Shown here: positions 40,291-54,004 of the stretch, in pieces
Layout: every line of letters begins with the position of its first letter
How positions within the stretch are numbered: position 1 is the first letter of the stretch
Origin: Hyphomicrobiales bacterium
GTDB lineage: Bacteria; Pseudomonadota; Alphaproteobacteria; Rhodospirillales; JACKKN01
Length of the DNA: 64,000 nucleotides
Reading direction: 5' to 3'
Assembly: GCA_024236415.1 (NCBI GenBank)
Contig: JACKKN010000002.1
Span: 372,001-436,000, forward strand
Program-made: the position numbers and the translations under genes
Notes under the pieces: generated by a model
Told to the model about the DNA's origin: nothing
What the model saw: the letters and a program-made list of their open reading frames with translations, nothing else
The model's database searches: none

Positions 40291-41478
40291 TCAGGCGCTC
40301 CAGTTCATCTTCGACAGGGTCTCGTGGGTCAGGGATTCGACCAGGTTGCCGAAGTCCTCGCCCGGCGTGGGCCGGCCCAGCAGGTATCCCTGGACCCGGT
40401 CGCATCCCTCGGCGCGCAGGAATTCCAGGACGTCCCGGGTCTCGACCCCCTCGGCGCAGACCGTCAGGCCCAGGTTGTGGGCCAGATCGACGATGGTGCG
40501 GATGATGGTGCGGGCCTCCTGGTGGGCCACGGCGTCGGCCACGAACGAGCGGTCGATCTTCAACTCGCCGAAGGGCATGCGGTAAAGCTGCACCAGGGAC
40601 GAATACCCGGTCCCGAAGTCGTCGCAGGACAGGTGGAACCCCTTCAGGCGCAGGCGGGTCAGGATGTCCATGGCCCGGCCCGCGTCCTCCATGGCGCCCG
40701 ATTCGGTGATCTCCAGGACGAACCAGCCGGGTTCGCCGCCGCAGTCGCGCACCAGGGTGGCGATGCGGTCGGGATAGTCCAGCTCGACCAGCAGGCCGGC
40801 CGTGATGTTGACCGACACGGTGATCAGCAAGCCGCCGTCGCGCCAGCGCGCCAGGTGGCGGACGGACTGCTCCAGGATCGACCAGGTCAGGGCGGAGATC
40901 AGGCCCTCGGCCTCGGCGAGGGGGATGAACACACTGGGCTGGATCAGGCCGTAGTCCGGGTGCTCCCACCGGGCCAGGGCCTCGGCGCCCTGGATCACGT
41001 CGCCCTTCTTGGCGTCGAGTTCGACCTTGGGCTGGAAATAGGGCACGACATGGCCCTGTTCGATGGCCGCCCGCAGGTCCTCGGCCGTGGGCAGGAATTC
41101 GCCCTCGGGCTGGACCGCGAGCATGTCTTCCAGCTCGTCCACGGCGAACGGCTTGCGCAGGGCGCCGACCATGTTCAGGTCGTGGTTCTGGCCCAGGCGC
41201 AGGGCCGAGTTGACGACCTTGGAATCGAACCCGCTGATGACGGCGATGCGGGCGGTGCAGCCCTGCTCGGCCAGGTAGCGGAGCAGTTCCACCCCGTCAC
41301 CCGTCGGCATGGCCAGGTCCAGGGTGATGAACGTGGGCTGGGTCCGGTGATAGGCGGCCTCGAATTCGCCCGGATCGTCGATGGCGTGGACCTCGTAGTC
41401 CAGGTCCTCGGCAACGGCGCGGATCAAGGCGCAGATGCTGGGCGTGTCGTCCACAATCAGAAGTCGCTTCGGCTTCAT
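40291..41478 (-). CDS. REC-EAL response regulator, c-di-GMP phosphodiesterase
   Basis: A 395-residue two-domain regulator. The receiver domain (4-120) has Asp54 (ITLDLAMP) and the Lys in LRKPF. The EAL domain (about 135-385) keeps GAEALARW, SVNITAGLL, VLEITESG, CDDFGTGYSSL, LKIDRSFV and CAEGVETR, which is the complete catalytic set. Phosphorylation should control c-di-GMP hydrolysis. It starts 4 bases after the stop of the hybrid LOV-type kinase on the same strand, so that kinase is very probably its phosphodonor. Confidence 0.9.
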   Translation of the reverse strand: MKPKRLLIVDDTPSICALIRAVAEDLDYEVHAIDDPGEFEAAYHRTQPTFITLDLAMPTGDGVELLRYLAEQGCTARIAVISGFDSKVVNSALRLGQNHDLNMVGALRKPFAVDELEDMLAVQPEGEFLPTAEDLRAAIEQGHVVPYFQPKVELDAKKGDVIQGAEALARWEHPDYGLIQPSVFIPLAEAEGLISALTWSILEQSVRHLARWRDGGLLITVSVNITAGLLVELDYPDRIATLVRDCGGEPGWFVLEITESGAMEDAGRAMDILTRLRLKGFHLSCDDFGTGYSSLVQLYRMPFGELKIDRSFVADAVAHQEARTIIRTIVDLAHNLGLTVCAEGVETRDVLEFLRAEGCDRVQGYLLGRPTPGEDFGNLVESLTHETLSKMNWSA

Positions 41479-41482
41479 CGTC

Positions 41483-44779
<3,297 letters not shown>

Positions 44780-44895
44780 GCCGTTGTCCTCGATCTCGGT
44801 GCGCCTTCCGCGCAATCTACGGCTGTCGCCCTGCCCCGGGGTCGACGGCGTGGTCTCGGTTTGCCCTCAAAAAAGGTGGTTTGTGACGATGCCGC

Positions 44896-45435
44896 TCAAC
44901 TAGCATTTCCTTGGGCCCGGCTGGCGACCAGCCGCAGCCTGGCACCGCCGGGTTTTGCGCCGCTCAGGATTCTGTATTCCATCAGGTCCACGGCCATCGC
45001 CGCCAGGTCCCGCAGCACGCCCAGGTGCTCGTCCGCCAGGCCGGGGCGCGGCTTGCTGTCGATCACGCACAGGGTCCCCAGGCGATGTCCGTCGGGCGCC
45101 TCCAGCGGCGCGCCGGCGTAGAACCGGATGTACGGGCTGCCCGTGACCAGGGGATTGTCGCGAAACCGGGGATCGGTCCGGGCGTCGGGCACGACCAGCA
45201 CGCCGCCGTCGCGCACGGCGTGGGCGCAGAACGACCACGCCACGGGCGTCTCGCGCCCGACCAGGCCGCGGGCCGACTTGAACCATTGCCGGTCCCGGTC
45301 CACCAGCGAGACCAGCGCGATGGGCGCCGAGTAGACGCTGGCGGCGACCCGGGTCAACCGGTCGAACATCGCCTCGGGCGGCGTATCGAGGATCTCGTAA
45401 CGCGCCAGGGCCCTGAGCCTGTCCACCTCGGTCAT
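44896..45435 (-). CDS. GAF domain protein
   Basis: A 179-residue single GAF domain with a typical N-terminus (DRLRALARYEILDTPPEAMFDRLTRVAA). FCAHAVRDGGVLVVPDARTDPRFRDNPLV and IRFYAGAPLEAPDGHRLGTLCVIDSKPR are the signature motifs of the stand-alone GAF group often found with sensor kinases and GGDEF proteins. A bound ligand or redox role is not readable. It lies 116 bp upstream of the LOV kinase gene on the same strand and may share its transcript. AAGGAACGG precedes the ATG. Confidence 0.85.
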   Translation of the reverse strand: MTEVDRLRALARYEILDTPPEAMFDRLTRVAASVYSAPIALVSLVDRDRQWFKSARGLVGRETPVAWSFCAHAVRDGGVLVVPDARTDPRFRDNPLVTGSPYIRFYAGAPLEAPDGHRLGTLCVIDSKPRPGLADEHLGVLRDLAAMAVDLMEYRILSGAKPGGARLRLVASRAQGNAS

Positions 45436-45879
45436 GACTGATTCCGTTCCTTGTCCGTCCCGTGTCCGGTCCCCGTCCGCGCCGGCCAGGAACCCCGGCT
45501 GGGGGTGGATGGCGGTGGTCGCTACGGTCGCCACCGCGGGCCGGCGGCCACCTGTTTCGGTGGCCGAATCGTCCCGGACGTTCTGGTTGTCACTGCGTAT
45601 TTTTTGCACAACCTATTGAAATCACATACAAACTTGCGCGAGACCCCTCGCGCGGAGCCGCGGTATATACCAGAATTTTCCCGAAACGCAAAAATAAATT
45701 CTAGGCAGTAGAATAGAAAATTGGTCGGACACATCCGGCACAAGCGGGTATGCACCCCCGTCAATCCCGCCGCCAGGACGCCCGCGGCAAGGCCGCCGGA
45801 CCGGGCCCCCGTGGCCGATTGACTGATTGTATGCATTTGAATACAAAATGAAACGCCACATTGCTGCGGGGGACGAACC
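45436..45879. other. Divergent intergenic region, 444 bp
   Basis: It lies between the GAF gene (minus) and the TcuA-like gene (plus). From 45590 to 45730 it is AT-rich. A 7-bp hairpin GCGCGAG-ACCC-CTCGCGC is at 45636-45653. The GntR-type dyad next to the flavoprotein is listed separately. I see no small gene. Confidence 0.5.
45827..45846. promoter_or_regulatory. GntR-type operator TTGTAT-N8-ATACAA
   Basis: Perfect 6-bp arms, 33 bases before the ATG of the TcuA-like gene. The arms equal those of the operator ATTGTATACAAT at 28389, with a wider centre. It is probably bound by the GntR protein encoded at 47375. Confidence 0.6.
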
Positions 45880-47370
45880 ATGTCGCGCGTGACCTACGAC
45901 GTCGCCATTCTGGGTGCCGGCAACGCGGCCCTGTGCGCCGCCCTGGCCGCCGCCGAGGGCGGCGCCCGGGTCCTGGTGCTGGAATGCGCGCCCGAGGACG
46001 TGGCCGGCGGCAACAGCCGGTTCACGGCCGGGGCCATCCGCTTCGCCTACGACGGGGTGGCGGACCTGCGCCAGGTGGTGACGGACCTGACCGAGGACGA
46101 GATCGCCAACACCGACTTCGGCACCTATACCGAGGACCAGTTCTTCGACGACATGTTCCGGGTCACCGAATACCGCACCGACCCGGACCTGTGCGAGGTG
46201 CTGGTGCGGCGAAGCTTCGCGACCATGAAGTGGATGCGCGAACAGGGCGTGCGTTTCGTGCCCATCTACGGCCGCCAGGCGTTCAAGGTCGACGGCCGGT
46301 TCAAGTTCTGGGGCGGGCTGACGGTCGAGGCCGTGGGCGGCGGACCGGGGCTGGTCCAGATGCTGACCGCGGCGGCGACCGGGCGCGGCGTCGAGATCTG
46401 GTACCGGGCCCGCGGGCTGTCGCTGCTGTCCGACGGCACCGCGGTCACCGGCATCCGGGTCCGCCGGGACGGCGCGCTGCTGGACGTGAACGCGCGCGCC
46501 GTGGTCCTGGCCGCCGGCGGCTTCCAGGCCAGCCCCGAGATGCGCACCCGCTACCTGGGCCCGGGTTGGGACGTGGCCAAGGTGCGCGGCACGCCCTACA
46601 ACACCGGCGACGGCATCCGCATGGCCATGGACATGGGCGCCGCCACCGCCGGCAACTGGTCCGGCTGCCACGCCGTGGGGTGGGACCGCAACGCGCCCGA
46701 GTTCGGCGACCTGGCCGTGGGCGACGGGTTCCAGAAGCACTCCTACCCCTTCGGCATTATTATCAACGCCAAGGGCGAGCGCTTCGTCGACGAGGGCGCC
46801 GACTTCCGCAACTACACCTACGCCAAGTACGGCCGCGAGGTGCTGGCCCAGCCCGGCCAGTTCGCCTGGCAGGTGTTCGACCAGAAGGTCACCCACCTGC
46901 TGCGCGACGAATACCGCATCCGCCAGGTCACCAAGGTCAGCGCCGGGACGCTGGTGGACCTGGCCGAACGGCTGGACGGGGTCGACGCCGCCCGCTTCCT
47001 GGAAACGGTCGCGGCCTACAACGCCGCCGTGCGCCAGGACGTGCCGTTCGACCCCAACGTCAAGGACGGCCGGGGCACCCGCGGCCTGGACCTGCCGAAA
47101 AGCAACTGGGCCAACACCCTGGACGAACCGCCGTTCGAGGCCTACGCCGTCACCTGCGGCATCACCTTCACCTTCGGCGGCCTGCGCATCGACACGGACG
47201 CGCGGGTGCAGAGCACCGATTACCAGCCGATCCCCGGCCTGTTCGCCGCCGGCGAACTGGTGGGCGGGGTGTTCTTCCACAACTACCCGGGCGGCACCGG
47301 GCTGATCAACGGCGCCGTGTTCGGCCGGATCGCCGGCGCCGGCGCCGCCCGCCACGCCCTGGGCAGGTGA
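45880..47370 (+). CDS. tcuA: FAD-dependent tricarballylate dehydrogenase-like protein (TcuA family)
   Basis: A 496-residue flavoprotein of the fumarate reductase/succinate dehydrogenase family. The FAD-binding N-terminus is VAILGAGNAALCAALAAAEGG, typical of TcuA. The substrate-handling region includes GGGPGLVQML and HSYPFGIIINAKGERFVDEGADF. The C-terminal flavin site is ITFTFGGLRIDTDARVQ, then GLFAAGELVGGVFFHNYPGGTGLINGAVFGRIAG. TcuA oxidises tricarballylate to cis-aconitate; related members reduce or oxidise other unsaturated acids, so the substrate is provisional. No tcuB or tcuC is adjacent. The gene is followed 4 bases later by a GntR regulator, probably in one transcript. Confidence 0.82.
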   Translation: MSRVTYDVAILGAGNAALCAALAAAEGGARVLVLECAPEDVAGGNSRFTAGAIRFAYDGVADLRQVVTDLTEDEIANTDFGTYTEDQFFDDMFRVTEYRTDPDLCEVLVRRSFATMKWMREQGVRFVPIYGRQAFKVDGRFKFWGGLTVEAVGGGPGLVQMLTAAATGRGVEIWYRARGLSLLSDGTAVTGIRVRRDGALLDVNARAVVLAAGGFQASPEMRTRYLGPGWDVAKVRGTPYNTGDGIRMAMDMGAATAGNWSGCHAVGWDRNAPEFGDLAVGDGFQKHSYPFGIIINAKGERFVDEGADFRNYTYAKYGREVLAQPGQFAWQVFDQKVTHLLRDEYRIRQVTKVSAGTLVDLAERLDGVDAARFLETVAAYNAAVRQDVPFDPNVKDGRGTRGLDLPKSNWANTLDEPPFEAYAVTCGITFTFGGLRIDTDARVQSTDYQPIPGLFAAGELVGGVFFHNYPGGTGLINGAVFGRIAGAGAARHALGR

Positions 47371-47374
47371 CGCC

Positions 47375-48013
47375 ATGGCCCGCGCCGGCACCAGCAGCCT
47401 GGACGTCTGTGACCGGCTGCGCGCCCTGATCCGCAGCGGCGAGCTGCTGCCCGGCACGCCGCTGCGCGAACAGGAGCTGGCGCGCCGCTTCGGGGTCAGC
47501 CGCACGCCGGTGCGCGAGGCGTTCCGCCGCCTGGAGGCCGACGGCCTGCTGCAGCACGAGGCCCACAAGGGAATGGTGGTGCCGCGGCTCGACCCGCAGG
47601 CGGTGACCGAGCTGTACGTCATGCGCGAGGTGCTGGAAGGCACGGCGGCGGCGCTCGCCGCCCAGCACGCCACCGAAGCCGAGATCGCCTTCCTCGCCGA
47701 CATGGTGGCCGCCGACCGCGTGATCGCAGACCGGCCCGACGCCCTGGCGGCAACCAACCGCCGGTTCCACGAGGCCATCCACCACGCCGCCCACAACCGC
47801 TACCTGCTGAAATCCCTGCGCGCCATCCGCGTCGCCATCGACATGCTGGGGCCGACCACCCTGGCGGTCCCGGGCCGCGGCGCCGAGGCGGTGGATCAGC
47901 ACGCCGCGGTCCTGGACGCCATCGCCGGGCGCGACCCGGCCGCCGCCGAAACCCTGGCCCGCGGGCACGTGCGCAGTTCCCACAAGGCGCGCCTGGCGCT
48001 GCTTTTCGACTGA
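47375..48013 (+). CDS. GntR family regulator, FCD domain
   Basis: A 212-residue regulator with winged-helix domain (PLREQELARRFGVSRTPVREAFRRLEADGLL) and FCD effector domain (LYVMREVLEGTAAALAA, NRRFHEAIHHAAHNRYLL). It is directly downstream of the TcuA-like gene, and the operator-like dyad at 45827 is the likely target, so it would control its own operon. It is similar in layout to the regulator at 28419 but clearly a different protein. Confidence 0.88.
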   Translation: MARAGTSSLDVCDRLRALIRSGELLPGTPLREQELARRFGVSRTPVREAFRRLEADGLLQHEAHKGMVVPRLDPQAVTELYVMREVLEGTAAALAAQHATEAEIAFLADMVAADRVIADRPDALAATNRRFHEAIHHAAHNRYLLKSLRAIRVAIDMLGPTTLAVPGRGAEAVDQHAAVLDAIAGRDPAAAETLARGHVRSSHKARLALLFD

Positions 48014-48137
48014 AGCGGTTTGCCGGCGCCGCCCACCGCCGGTCAAAAAGGGAGACCGGCCGTGGCGACCGTCCGCTGGTGACAAGCCTTTCGGGCCATG
48101 GAATAATGCGCCTCGGTTCCCAATTGGTTGGCGTTTC

Positions 48138-49601
48138 ATGACCGCCTTTTCCGGCCTATTCCAAACATATGATCAGGGGGCGTACTTCTGCGAACTGCTC
48201 GGCGCGCCCGAGCGGGCGAAGCCGCCGGCGGCGGCCATGGGCAAGATCGTCCGGCGTCTCGACAAGCTGAACGTCAAGACCCTGCGCAAGCGGGCCCAGG
48301 CGGCCGAGCGCGAGCTGTTCAACCTGGGCATCACGTTCACCGTCTACTCGGACGCCAACGCCATCGACCGCATCCTGCCCTTCGACGTGGTGCCGCGCAT
48401 CCTGTCGAAGAAGGACTGGGAGACGATCGATTCCGGGGTCCGCCAGCGGGTCGCGGCCATCAACCTGTTCCTGCACGACGTCTACCACGACCAGAAGATC
48501 CTCAAGGACGGCGTGGTGCCCAAGGACCTGGTGCTGGGCAATGCCAACTACTGCAAGCGCATGGCCGGGGTCGACCTGCCCGGGGGCACCTATGTGCACA
48601 TCTGCGGCACCGACATCGTCCGCGGCACCGACGGCCGGTTCAAGGTGCTGGAAGACAACGCGCGCACCCCGTCGGGCGTCTCCTACGTGATCGAGAACCG
48701 CCACCTGATGCTGCGCACCTTCCCCGACCTGATGGACAAGATCGGCATCCGGCGGGTGTCCGACTATGGCCTCCGGCTGCACCAGGCGCTGGCCCAGGTG
48801 GCCCCGGTCGGGGTCGACGAGGGCGACGCCCAGGTGGTGCTGCTGTCGCCGGGCGTCTTCAATTCCGCCTATTTCGAGCACGTCTTCCTGGCCCGCGAGA
48901 TGGGCGTGCCGCTGGTCGAGGGACGGGATTTGATCGTCCAGGACGACCAGGTGTTCATGAAGACCACCGGCGGCGTCGAACGGGTCCATGTCATCTACCG
49001 CCGCATCGACGACGCGTTCCTCGACCCGAAGGCGTTCCGCAAGGATTCCATGCTGGGCGTGCCCGGGATCTTCGCCGCCTACGCCAAGGGCAACGTGACG
49101 CTGGCCAACGCCGTCGGCACCGGAATCGCCGACGACAAGGCGGTCTACGCCTACATGCCGCGCATCATCCGCTACTATCTGGACGAGGACGCGATCCTCG
49201 AGAACGTGGAGACCCACATCTGCCGCGAGCCCGAGGGACTGGCCTACACCCTGCAGAACCTGAGCAAGCTGGTGGTCAAGCCGGTCGGCGAATCGGGCGG
49301 GTACGGGGTGCTGATCGGGCCCCGGTCCAACGCCGCCAGCCTGGAGAAGCGGCACAAGGAGCTGCTGGCCAATCCCAAGAACTACATCGCCCAGCCCATG
49401 GTCAACCTGTCGGTCTGTCCGACCCTGACGCCGTCGGGCCTCGATCCGCGCCACGTGGACCTGAGGCCCTTCGCGGTCACCGGACGGTCGACCTGGGTGC
49501 TGCCGGGAGGGCTGACCCGGGTCGCCCTGACCAAGGGGTCGCTGATCGTCAATTCCTCGCAAGGGGGCGGAACGAAGGATACCTGGGTCCTTGACAAATA
49601 G
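48138..49601 (+). CDS. Circularly permuted ATP-grasp protein (COG2308 type)
   Basis: A 487-residue protein of the circularly permuted ATP-grasp family (formerly DUF404/DUF407). Hallmarks include RILPFDVVPRILSKKDW, LFLHDVYHDQKILKDGVVP, LEDNARTPSGVSYVIENR and the nucleotide-site region NLSKLVVKPVGESGGYGVLIGPRSN. The family is predicted to form peptide or amide bonds in small secondary metabolites or tagged peptides. Its stop is overlapped by the TTG start of the alpha-E gene, so the two proteins are translated together. This is the first gene of a five-gene plus-strand operon. Confidence 0.9.
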   Translation: MTAFSGLFQTYDQGAYFCELLGAPERAKPPAAAMGKIVRRLDKLNVKTLRKRAQAAERELFNLGITFTVYSDANAIDRILPFDVVPRILSKKDWETIDSGVRQRVAAINLFLHDVYHDQKILKDGVVPKDLVLGNANYCKRMAGVDLPGGTYVHICGTDIVRGTDGRFKVLEDNARTPSGVSYVIENRHLMLRTFPDLMDKIGIRRVSDYGLRLHQALAQVAPVGVDEGDAQVVLLSPGVFNSAYFEHVFLAREMGVPLVEGRDLIVQDDQVFMKTTGGVERVHVIYRRIDDAFLDPKAFRKDSMLGVPGIFAAYAKGNVTLANAVGTGIADDKAVYAYMPRIIRYYLDEDAILENVETHICREPEGLAYTLQNLSKLVVKPVGESGGYGVLIGPRSNAASLEKRHKELLANPKNYIAQPMVNLSVCPTLTPSGLDPRHVDLRPFAVTGRSTWVLPGGLTRVALTKGSLIVNSSQGGGTKDTWVLDK

Positions 49602-50538
49602 CCTGCTCGCCCGGTTCGCCGAGAACATCTTCTGGCTTGCCCGCTATATGGAGCGGGCCGAGAACCTGGCCCGCATCATCGACATCGCCGAAACCCACGC
49701 CCGCGACGAGGCCGGCGGCCAGGACTGGAAGGCGGTCCTGGAAATGAACTCGGACGTCAAGCGGTTCACCGAGATGCACGGCGAGATCGCGCCCGGCAAC
49801 GTCATCTACTTCTACCTGCTCAACCGCGACAACCCGAATTCGATCGTCTCCTCGGTCACCTACGCGCGGGAGAACGCCCGCTCGCTGCGCCACCTGATCA
49901 GCACCGAGATGTGGTCGCACCTCAACGTGTTCCAGACCTGGCTGACGGGCCTGCGGCGGCGCGACGTGACGGCCAAGAAGCTGGCCGGGATCTGCGGGCG
50001 GATCAAGCAGGAGTGCCAGGCCCACACGGGGATCACCGAGGGCACCCTGTACCAGGACCAGGGCGCCTGCTTCTACTGGATCGGCAAGTCGGTGGAGCGC
50101 CTGGACCAGGCGACCCGGCTGATCGACATCGGCTACCGGCAGTCGCTGCTGCTGGGGCCGGACCGGGACAAGGATTCCCACTGGAACGCCCTGTTGCGCT
50201 TCGCGTCCGGCTATCAGGCCTATCGCCGCACCCATCGCGTCAACATGCGGCCGGCGGAAGTCGTCCGCTTCCTCGCCTTCGACGGCAATTTCCCCCGGTC
50301 GCTGCTGACCTCGGTCGAGACCGCGCAGCGGCACGTGAGGCGGCTGGAGGACGGGTTCGGCATCGAATCCGGGCGCGAGGCCCTGGGCATTCTCGACGAG
50401 ATCCGGTCCCGGTTCCTGGAAACCGACATCCAGGCCGTGCTGGACACCGACCTGCACGGTTACCTGGACGAGATCCAGCGCCGCCTGCAGGACTGCACGG
50501 TCGCCCTGGGCAAGCGCTGCTTCGGCCATCTGGAATAG
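49591..50538 (+). CDS. Alpha-E domain protein (COG2307 type)
   Basis: A 315-residue all-helical protein of the alpha-E family: LLARFAENIFWLARYMERAENLARIIDI at the start, SVTYARENARSLRHLISTEMW in the middle and CFYWIGKSVERLDQATRLIDI later. Alpha-E proteins always accompany the circularly permuted ATP-grasp enzymes and are thought to act as a partner or scaffold. The start is TTG at 49591, 11 bases inside the preceding gene; no ATG gives the conserved N-terminus. The same domain recurs fused to an ATP-grasp domain in the gene at 54005. Confidence 0.88.
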   Translation: MTNSLLARFAENIFWLARYMERAENLARIIDIAETHARDEAGGQDWKAVLEMNSDVKRFTEMHGEIAPGNVIYFYLLNRDNPNSIVSSVTYARENARSLRHLISTEMWSHLNVFQTWLTGLRRRDVTAKKLAGICGRIKQECQAHTGITEGTLYQDQGACFYWIGKSVERLDQATRLIDIGYRQSLLLGPDRDKDSHWNALLRFASGYQAYRRTHRVNMRPAEVVRFLAFDGNFPRSLLTSVETAQRHVRRLEDGFGIESGREALGILDEIRSRFLETDIQAVLDTDLHGYLDEIQRRLQDCTVALGKRCFGHLE

Positions 50539-50640
50539 CGCGGCCCCCGTCGGATAGACGAGAATACCGAAGAATTCTATGGTCCCCGGGCACGATCTGT
50601 GGAACCTTCGCCCGCCAGAGCGAACCGTCGCGAGCCGGCC

Positions 50641-53600
50641 ATGTCCATCCTTGCCAACCTCTACCATCTGACCCACTACCGATACGACCGGCCGGTCGTC
50701 CTGGGCCCGCAGATCATCCGCCTGCGCCCGGCGCCGCACGGCCGCACCCGCGTCGTGTCCCACTCGCTGAAGGTCAGTCCGGCCGGCCATTTCGTCAACC
50801 ACCAGCAGGACCCCTACGGCAACTGGCTGTCCCGCTTCGTGTTCCCCGAACCGGTGACCGAACTGAAGATCGAGGTCGACCTGGTGGCCGACATGGTCGT
50901 CTACAACCCGTTCGACTTCTTCGTCGAGGATACCGTCGAATACTGGCCGTTCGACTACCCCGAATACCTGGCCGAGGACCTGATCATCTATCGCCGCCCG
51001 GAACCCGCGGGCCCGAATTTGCAGGCGTTCCTCGACACGGTCCCGCGCGACAGGACGCGCACCATCGACCTGGTGGTCGACCTGAACGCCCGGGTGAACC
51101 GCGCCATCGGCTACGTCATCCGCATGGAGCCGGGAGTGCAGACCCCGGAAGAGACCTTCGCCTGCGGCACCGGGTCGTGCCGCGATTCAAGCTGGCTGAT
51201 GGTCCAGGCGCTGCGCCACCTGGGCTTCGCGGCGCGGTTCGTGTCCGGCTACCTGATCCAGTTGAAGCCGGACCTGGAGTCCCTCGACGGGCCGTCGGGC
51301 ACCGACCACGACTTCTGCGACCTGCATGCCTGGGCCGAGGTCTACCTGCCCGGCGCCGGCTGGGTCGGCCTTGACCCCACCTCGGGGCTGCTGACCGGCG
51401 AGAGCCACATCCCGCTGGCCGCCACCCCCCATTTCGGCCACGCCGCGCCCATCAGCGGCATGGCCGGCGCCGCCGACGTGGACTTCCAGTTCGACATGCG
51501 GGTCACCCGGGTGGCCGAGCACCCGCGGATCACCAAGCCGTTCTCCGACGACGCCTGGCAGGAGCTGCTCGACCTGGGGCAGAAGGTCGACCGGGCGCTG
51601 ACCGATGGCGACGTGCGCCTGACCATGGGCGGCGAGCCGACCTTCGTGTCGATCGACGATTTCGAGGCGGCGGAATGGAACACCGACGCGGTCGGCCCGA
51701 CCAAGCGCGCCCTGGCCGACACCCTGATCCGCCGGCTGCGCGACCGGTTCGCCCCGCACGGCTTCCTGCACTACGGCCAGGGCAAGTGGTATCCGGGCGA
51801 GAGCCTGCCGCGCTGGACCTTCTCGCTCTACTGGCGGCGCGACGGCAAGCCGGTGTGGCGGGACGTGGCGCGCATCGCCCCGGAAACCCAGACCGGCGCC
51901 ACCAGTGCCCAGGCGGAGGGCCTGTTGAAGCGGGTCGCCGAACGCCTGCAGGTCGACGCGGGGCACGTCCAGCCGGCGTTCGAGGACCCGGCGGAGTGGA
52001 TAATCAAGGAAGGCAACCTGCCGGACAACGTGTCGCCCGAAAACTCCGAGCTGAAGAACCCGGAAGACCGGGCGCGCCTGGCCCGGGTGTTCGCGCGCGG
52101 CCTGACCGAGCCGTCGGGCTACGTGCTGCCGGTACAGCGCTGGCAGTCCCGGGCGGCCGGCCCGCACTGGATGTCCGAGCTGTGGCGCACACGGCGCGGC
52201 CACCTGTTCCTCGTCCCCGGCGACAGCCCGGTCGGCTTCCGCCTGCCGCTGGGCTCGCTGCCGCACATTCCGGCGTCCAGCTACCCCTACGTCTACACCG
52301 CCGACCCGACCGAGCCGCGCGGCCCGCTGCCCGAATTCCACCGCCCCGACGGCGCCATCGTGCGGCCGGCCCCGGCGCAACCCGACGAGGCACCGGGCCC
52401 GGCGCAGCCCGTGGCCCATTTCACCGCCGCCGAACAGATGGCCCAGGAACGGGTCGAGCAAAGCGTCGACCCGTCCGGCAACCAGGTCCGCACGGCCCTG
52501 GCCGTCGAGCCGCGCGACGGGCGCCTGTGCGTGTTCATGCCGCCGGTGGAGCGCATCGAGGACTATCTCGAACTGCTGGCGGCGGTCGAGGAGTCGGCGG
52601 CCGAGCTGGACCTGAGCCTGCATATCGAGGGCTACACCCCGCCGCCCGATCCGCGCATGAACGTCATCCGGGTGGCGCCCGACCCGGGCGTGATCGAGGT
52701 CAACATCCATCCGGCGTCGAACTGGGACGACTGCGTGGCGATCACCGAGGGCATCTACCAGGAGGCCCGCCTGTCGCGCCTGGGCACCGACAAGTTCATG
52801 ATCGACGGCCGCCACACCGGCACCGGCGGCGGCAACCACGTGGTGGTCGGCGGCGCCACGCCCCACGACTCCCCGTTCCTGCGCCGCCCCGACCTGCTGA
52901 AAAGCCTGCTCCTGCACTGGCAGCGCCACCCCAGCCTGTCGTTCCTGTTCTCGGGCCTGTTCATCGGGCCGACCAGCCAGGCGCCGCGCATCGACGAGGC
53001 GCGCCACGATTCCCTCTACGAGCTGGAAATCGCCCTGGCCCAGATCCCGGCCCCCGGCGAGGGCGATCCGCCGCCGCCCTGGCTGGTCGACCGGGTGCTG
53101 CGCAACATCCTGATCGACGTCACCGGCAACACCCACCGCACCGAGATCTGCATCGACAAGCTGTTCTCGCCGGACGGGCCGACCGGGCGTCTCGGCCTGG
53201 TCGAGTTCCGCGGCTTCGAGATGCCGCCCGACGCCCGCATGAGCCTGGCCCAGCAGGTGCTGCTGCGGGCCCTCATCGCGCGCATGTGGCAGAACCCGGT
53301 GGGCGGCCCGCCGACCCGCTGGGGCACCACCCTGCACGACCGGTTCATGCTGCAGCACTACGTGTGGGAGGATTTCCTGGACGTGCTGCGCGACCTGGCC
53401 GACAACGGATTCGACCTCCGGCCCGAATGGTACGAGGCCCAGGCCGAGTTCCGGTTCCCGTTCTGCGGCGAAGTGACCTGCGAGGGGGCCTACCTGGAGC
53501 TCCGCCAGGCCCTGGAACCCTGGCACGTGATGGGCGAGACCGGGGCCATCGGCGGCACCGTGCGCTATACCGACTCGTCGGTCGAGCGGCTGCAGGTCAA

Positions 53601-54003
53601 AATGACCTCGGCCGACCCGGACCGCTACATCATCACCTGCAACCGGCGGCGCGTGCCCCTGCGGCCGACGGCCGAGGCGGGAACGGCGGTCGGCGGGGTG
53701 CGCTACAAGGCTTGGCAGCCGGCCATGGCCCTGCATCCAACCCTGCCCATCGACGCGCCGCTGACGTTCGACATTTTCGACACCTGGTCGAAACGGGCGA
53801 TCGGCGGCTGCGTCTACCACGTCGCCCATCCGGGCGGGCGCAACTACGACTCCTTCCCGGTCAACGGCAACGAGGCCGAGGCCCGCCGCCTGGCCCGCTT
53901 CGAGCCCCACGGCCACAACGCGGGTTCCTACACGCCGCCGCGCGAGGCGCCGCACCCGGAATTCCCGTTCACGCTGGACCTGCGGCGGGCGGTGGGGACC
54001 TAG
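50641..54003 (+). CDS. Transglutaminase-DUF2126 fusion protein
   Basis: A 1120-residue protein. The N-terminal part (1-90) is a transglutaminase-N beta domain, followed by a transglutaminase-like protease domain with triad Cys180 ([11 protein letters not shown]), His229 ([10 protein letters not shown]) and Asp245 (VGLDPTSG). Residues about 300-1110 are DUF2126 (COG4196), a glutamine-synthetase/amidoligase-like region with [18 protein letters not shown] and [19 protein letters not shown]. These are normal for the family and suggest an amide-bond-forming ligase coupled to a peptidase. The ATG at 50641 begins the conserved [14 protein letters not shown]. Two bases separate it from the next gene. 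Confidence 0.9.
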   Translation: MSILANLYHLTHYRYDRPVVLGPQIIRLRPAPHGRTRVVSHSLKVSPAGHFVNHQQDPYGNWLSRFVFPEPVTELKIEVDLVADMVVYNPFDFFVEDTVEYWPFDYPEYLAEDLIIYRRPEPAGPNLQAFLDTVPRDRTRTIDLVVDLNARVNRAIGYVIRMEPGVQTPEETFACGTGSCRDSSWLMVQALRHLGFAARFVSGYLIQLKPDLESLDGPSGTDHDFCDLHAWAEVYLPGAGWVGLDPTSGLLTGESHIPLAATPHFGHAAPISGMAGAADVDFQFDMRVTRVAEHPRITKPFSDDAWQELLDLGQKVDRALTDGDVRLTMGGEPTFVSIDDFEAAEWNTDAVGPTKRALADTLIRRLRDRFAPHGFLHYGQGKWYPGESLPRWTFSLYWRRDGKPVWRDVARIAPETQTGATSAQAEGLLKRVAERLQVDAGHVQPAFEDPAEWIIKEGNLPDNVSPENSELKNPEDRARLARVFARGLTEPSGYVLPVQRWQSRAAGPHWMSELWRTRRGHLFLVPGDSPVGFRLPLGSLPHIPASSYPYVYTADPTEPRGPLPEFHRPDGAIVRPAPAQPDEAPGPAQPVAHFTAAEQMAQERVEQSVDPSGNQVRTALAVEPRDGRLCVFMPPVERIEDYLELLAAVEESAAELDLSLHIEGYTPPPDPRMNVIRVAPDPGVIEVNIHPASNWDDCVAITEGIYQEARLSRLGTDKFMIDGRHTGTGGGNHVVVGGATPHDSPFLRRPDLLKSLLLHWQRHPSLSFLFSGLFIGPTSQAPRIDEARHDSLYELEIALAQIPAPGEGDPPPPWLVDRVLRNILIDVTGNTHRTEICIDKLFSPDGPTGRLGLVEFRGFEMPPDARMSLAQQVLLRALIARMWQNPVGGPPTRWGTTLHDRFMLQHYVWEDFLDVLRDLADNGFDLRPEWYEAQAEFRFPFCGEVTCEGAYLELRQALEPWHVMGETGAIGGTVRYTDSSVERLQVKMTSADPDRYIITCNRRRVPLRPTAEAGTAVGGVRYKAWQPAMALHPTLPIDAPLTFDIFDTWSKRAIGGCVYHVAHPGGRNYDSFPVNGNEAEARRLARFEPHGHNAGSYTPPREAPHPEFPFTLDLRRAVGT

Positions 54004-54004
54004 C

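Noticed and set aside
45636..45653. GCGCGAG-ACCC-CTCGCGC hairpin as a terminator or riboswitch part
   Set aside because: It is an isolated 7-bp GC stem with no T-run and no further conserved structure; noted in the intergenic entry only.
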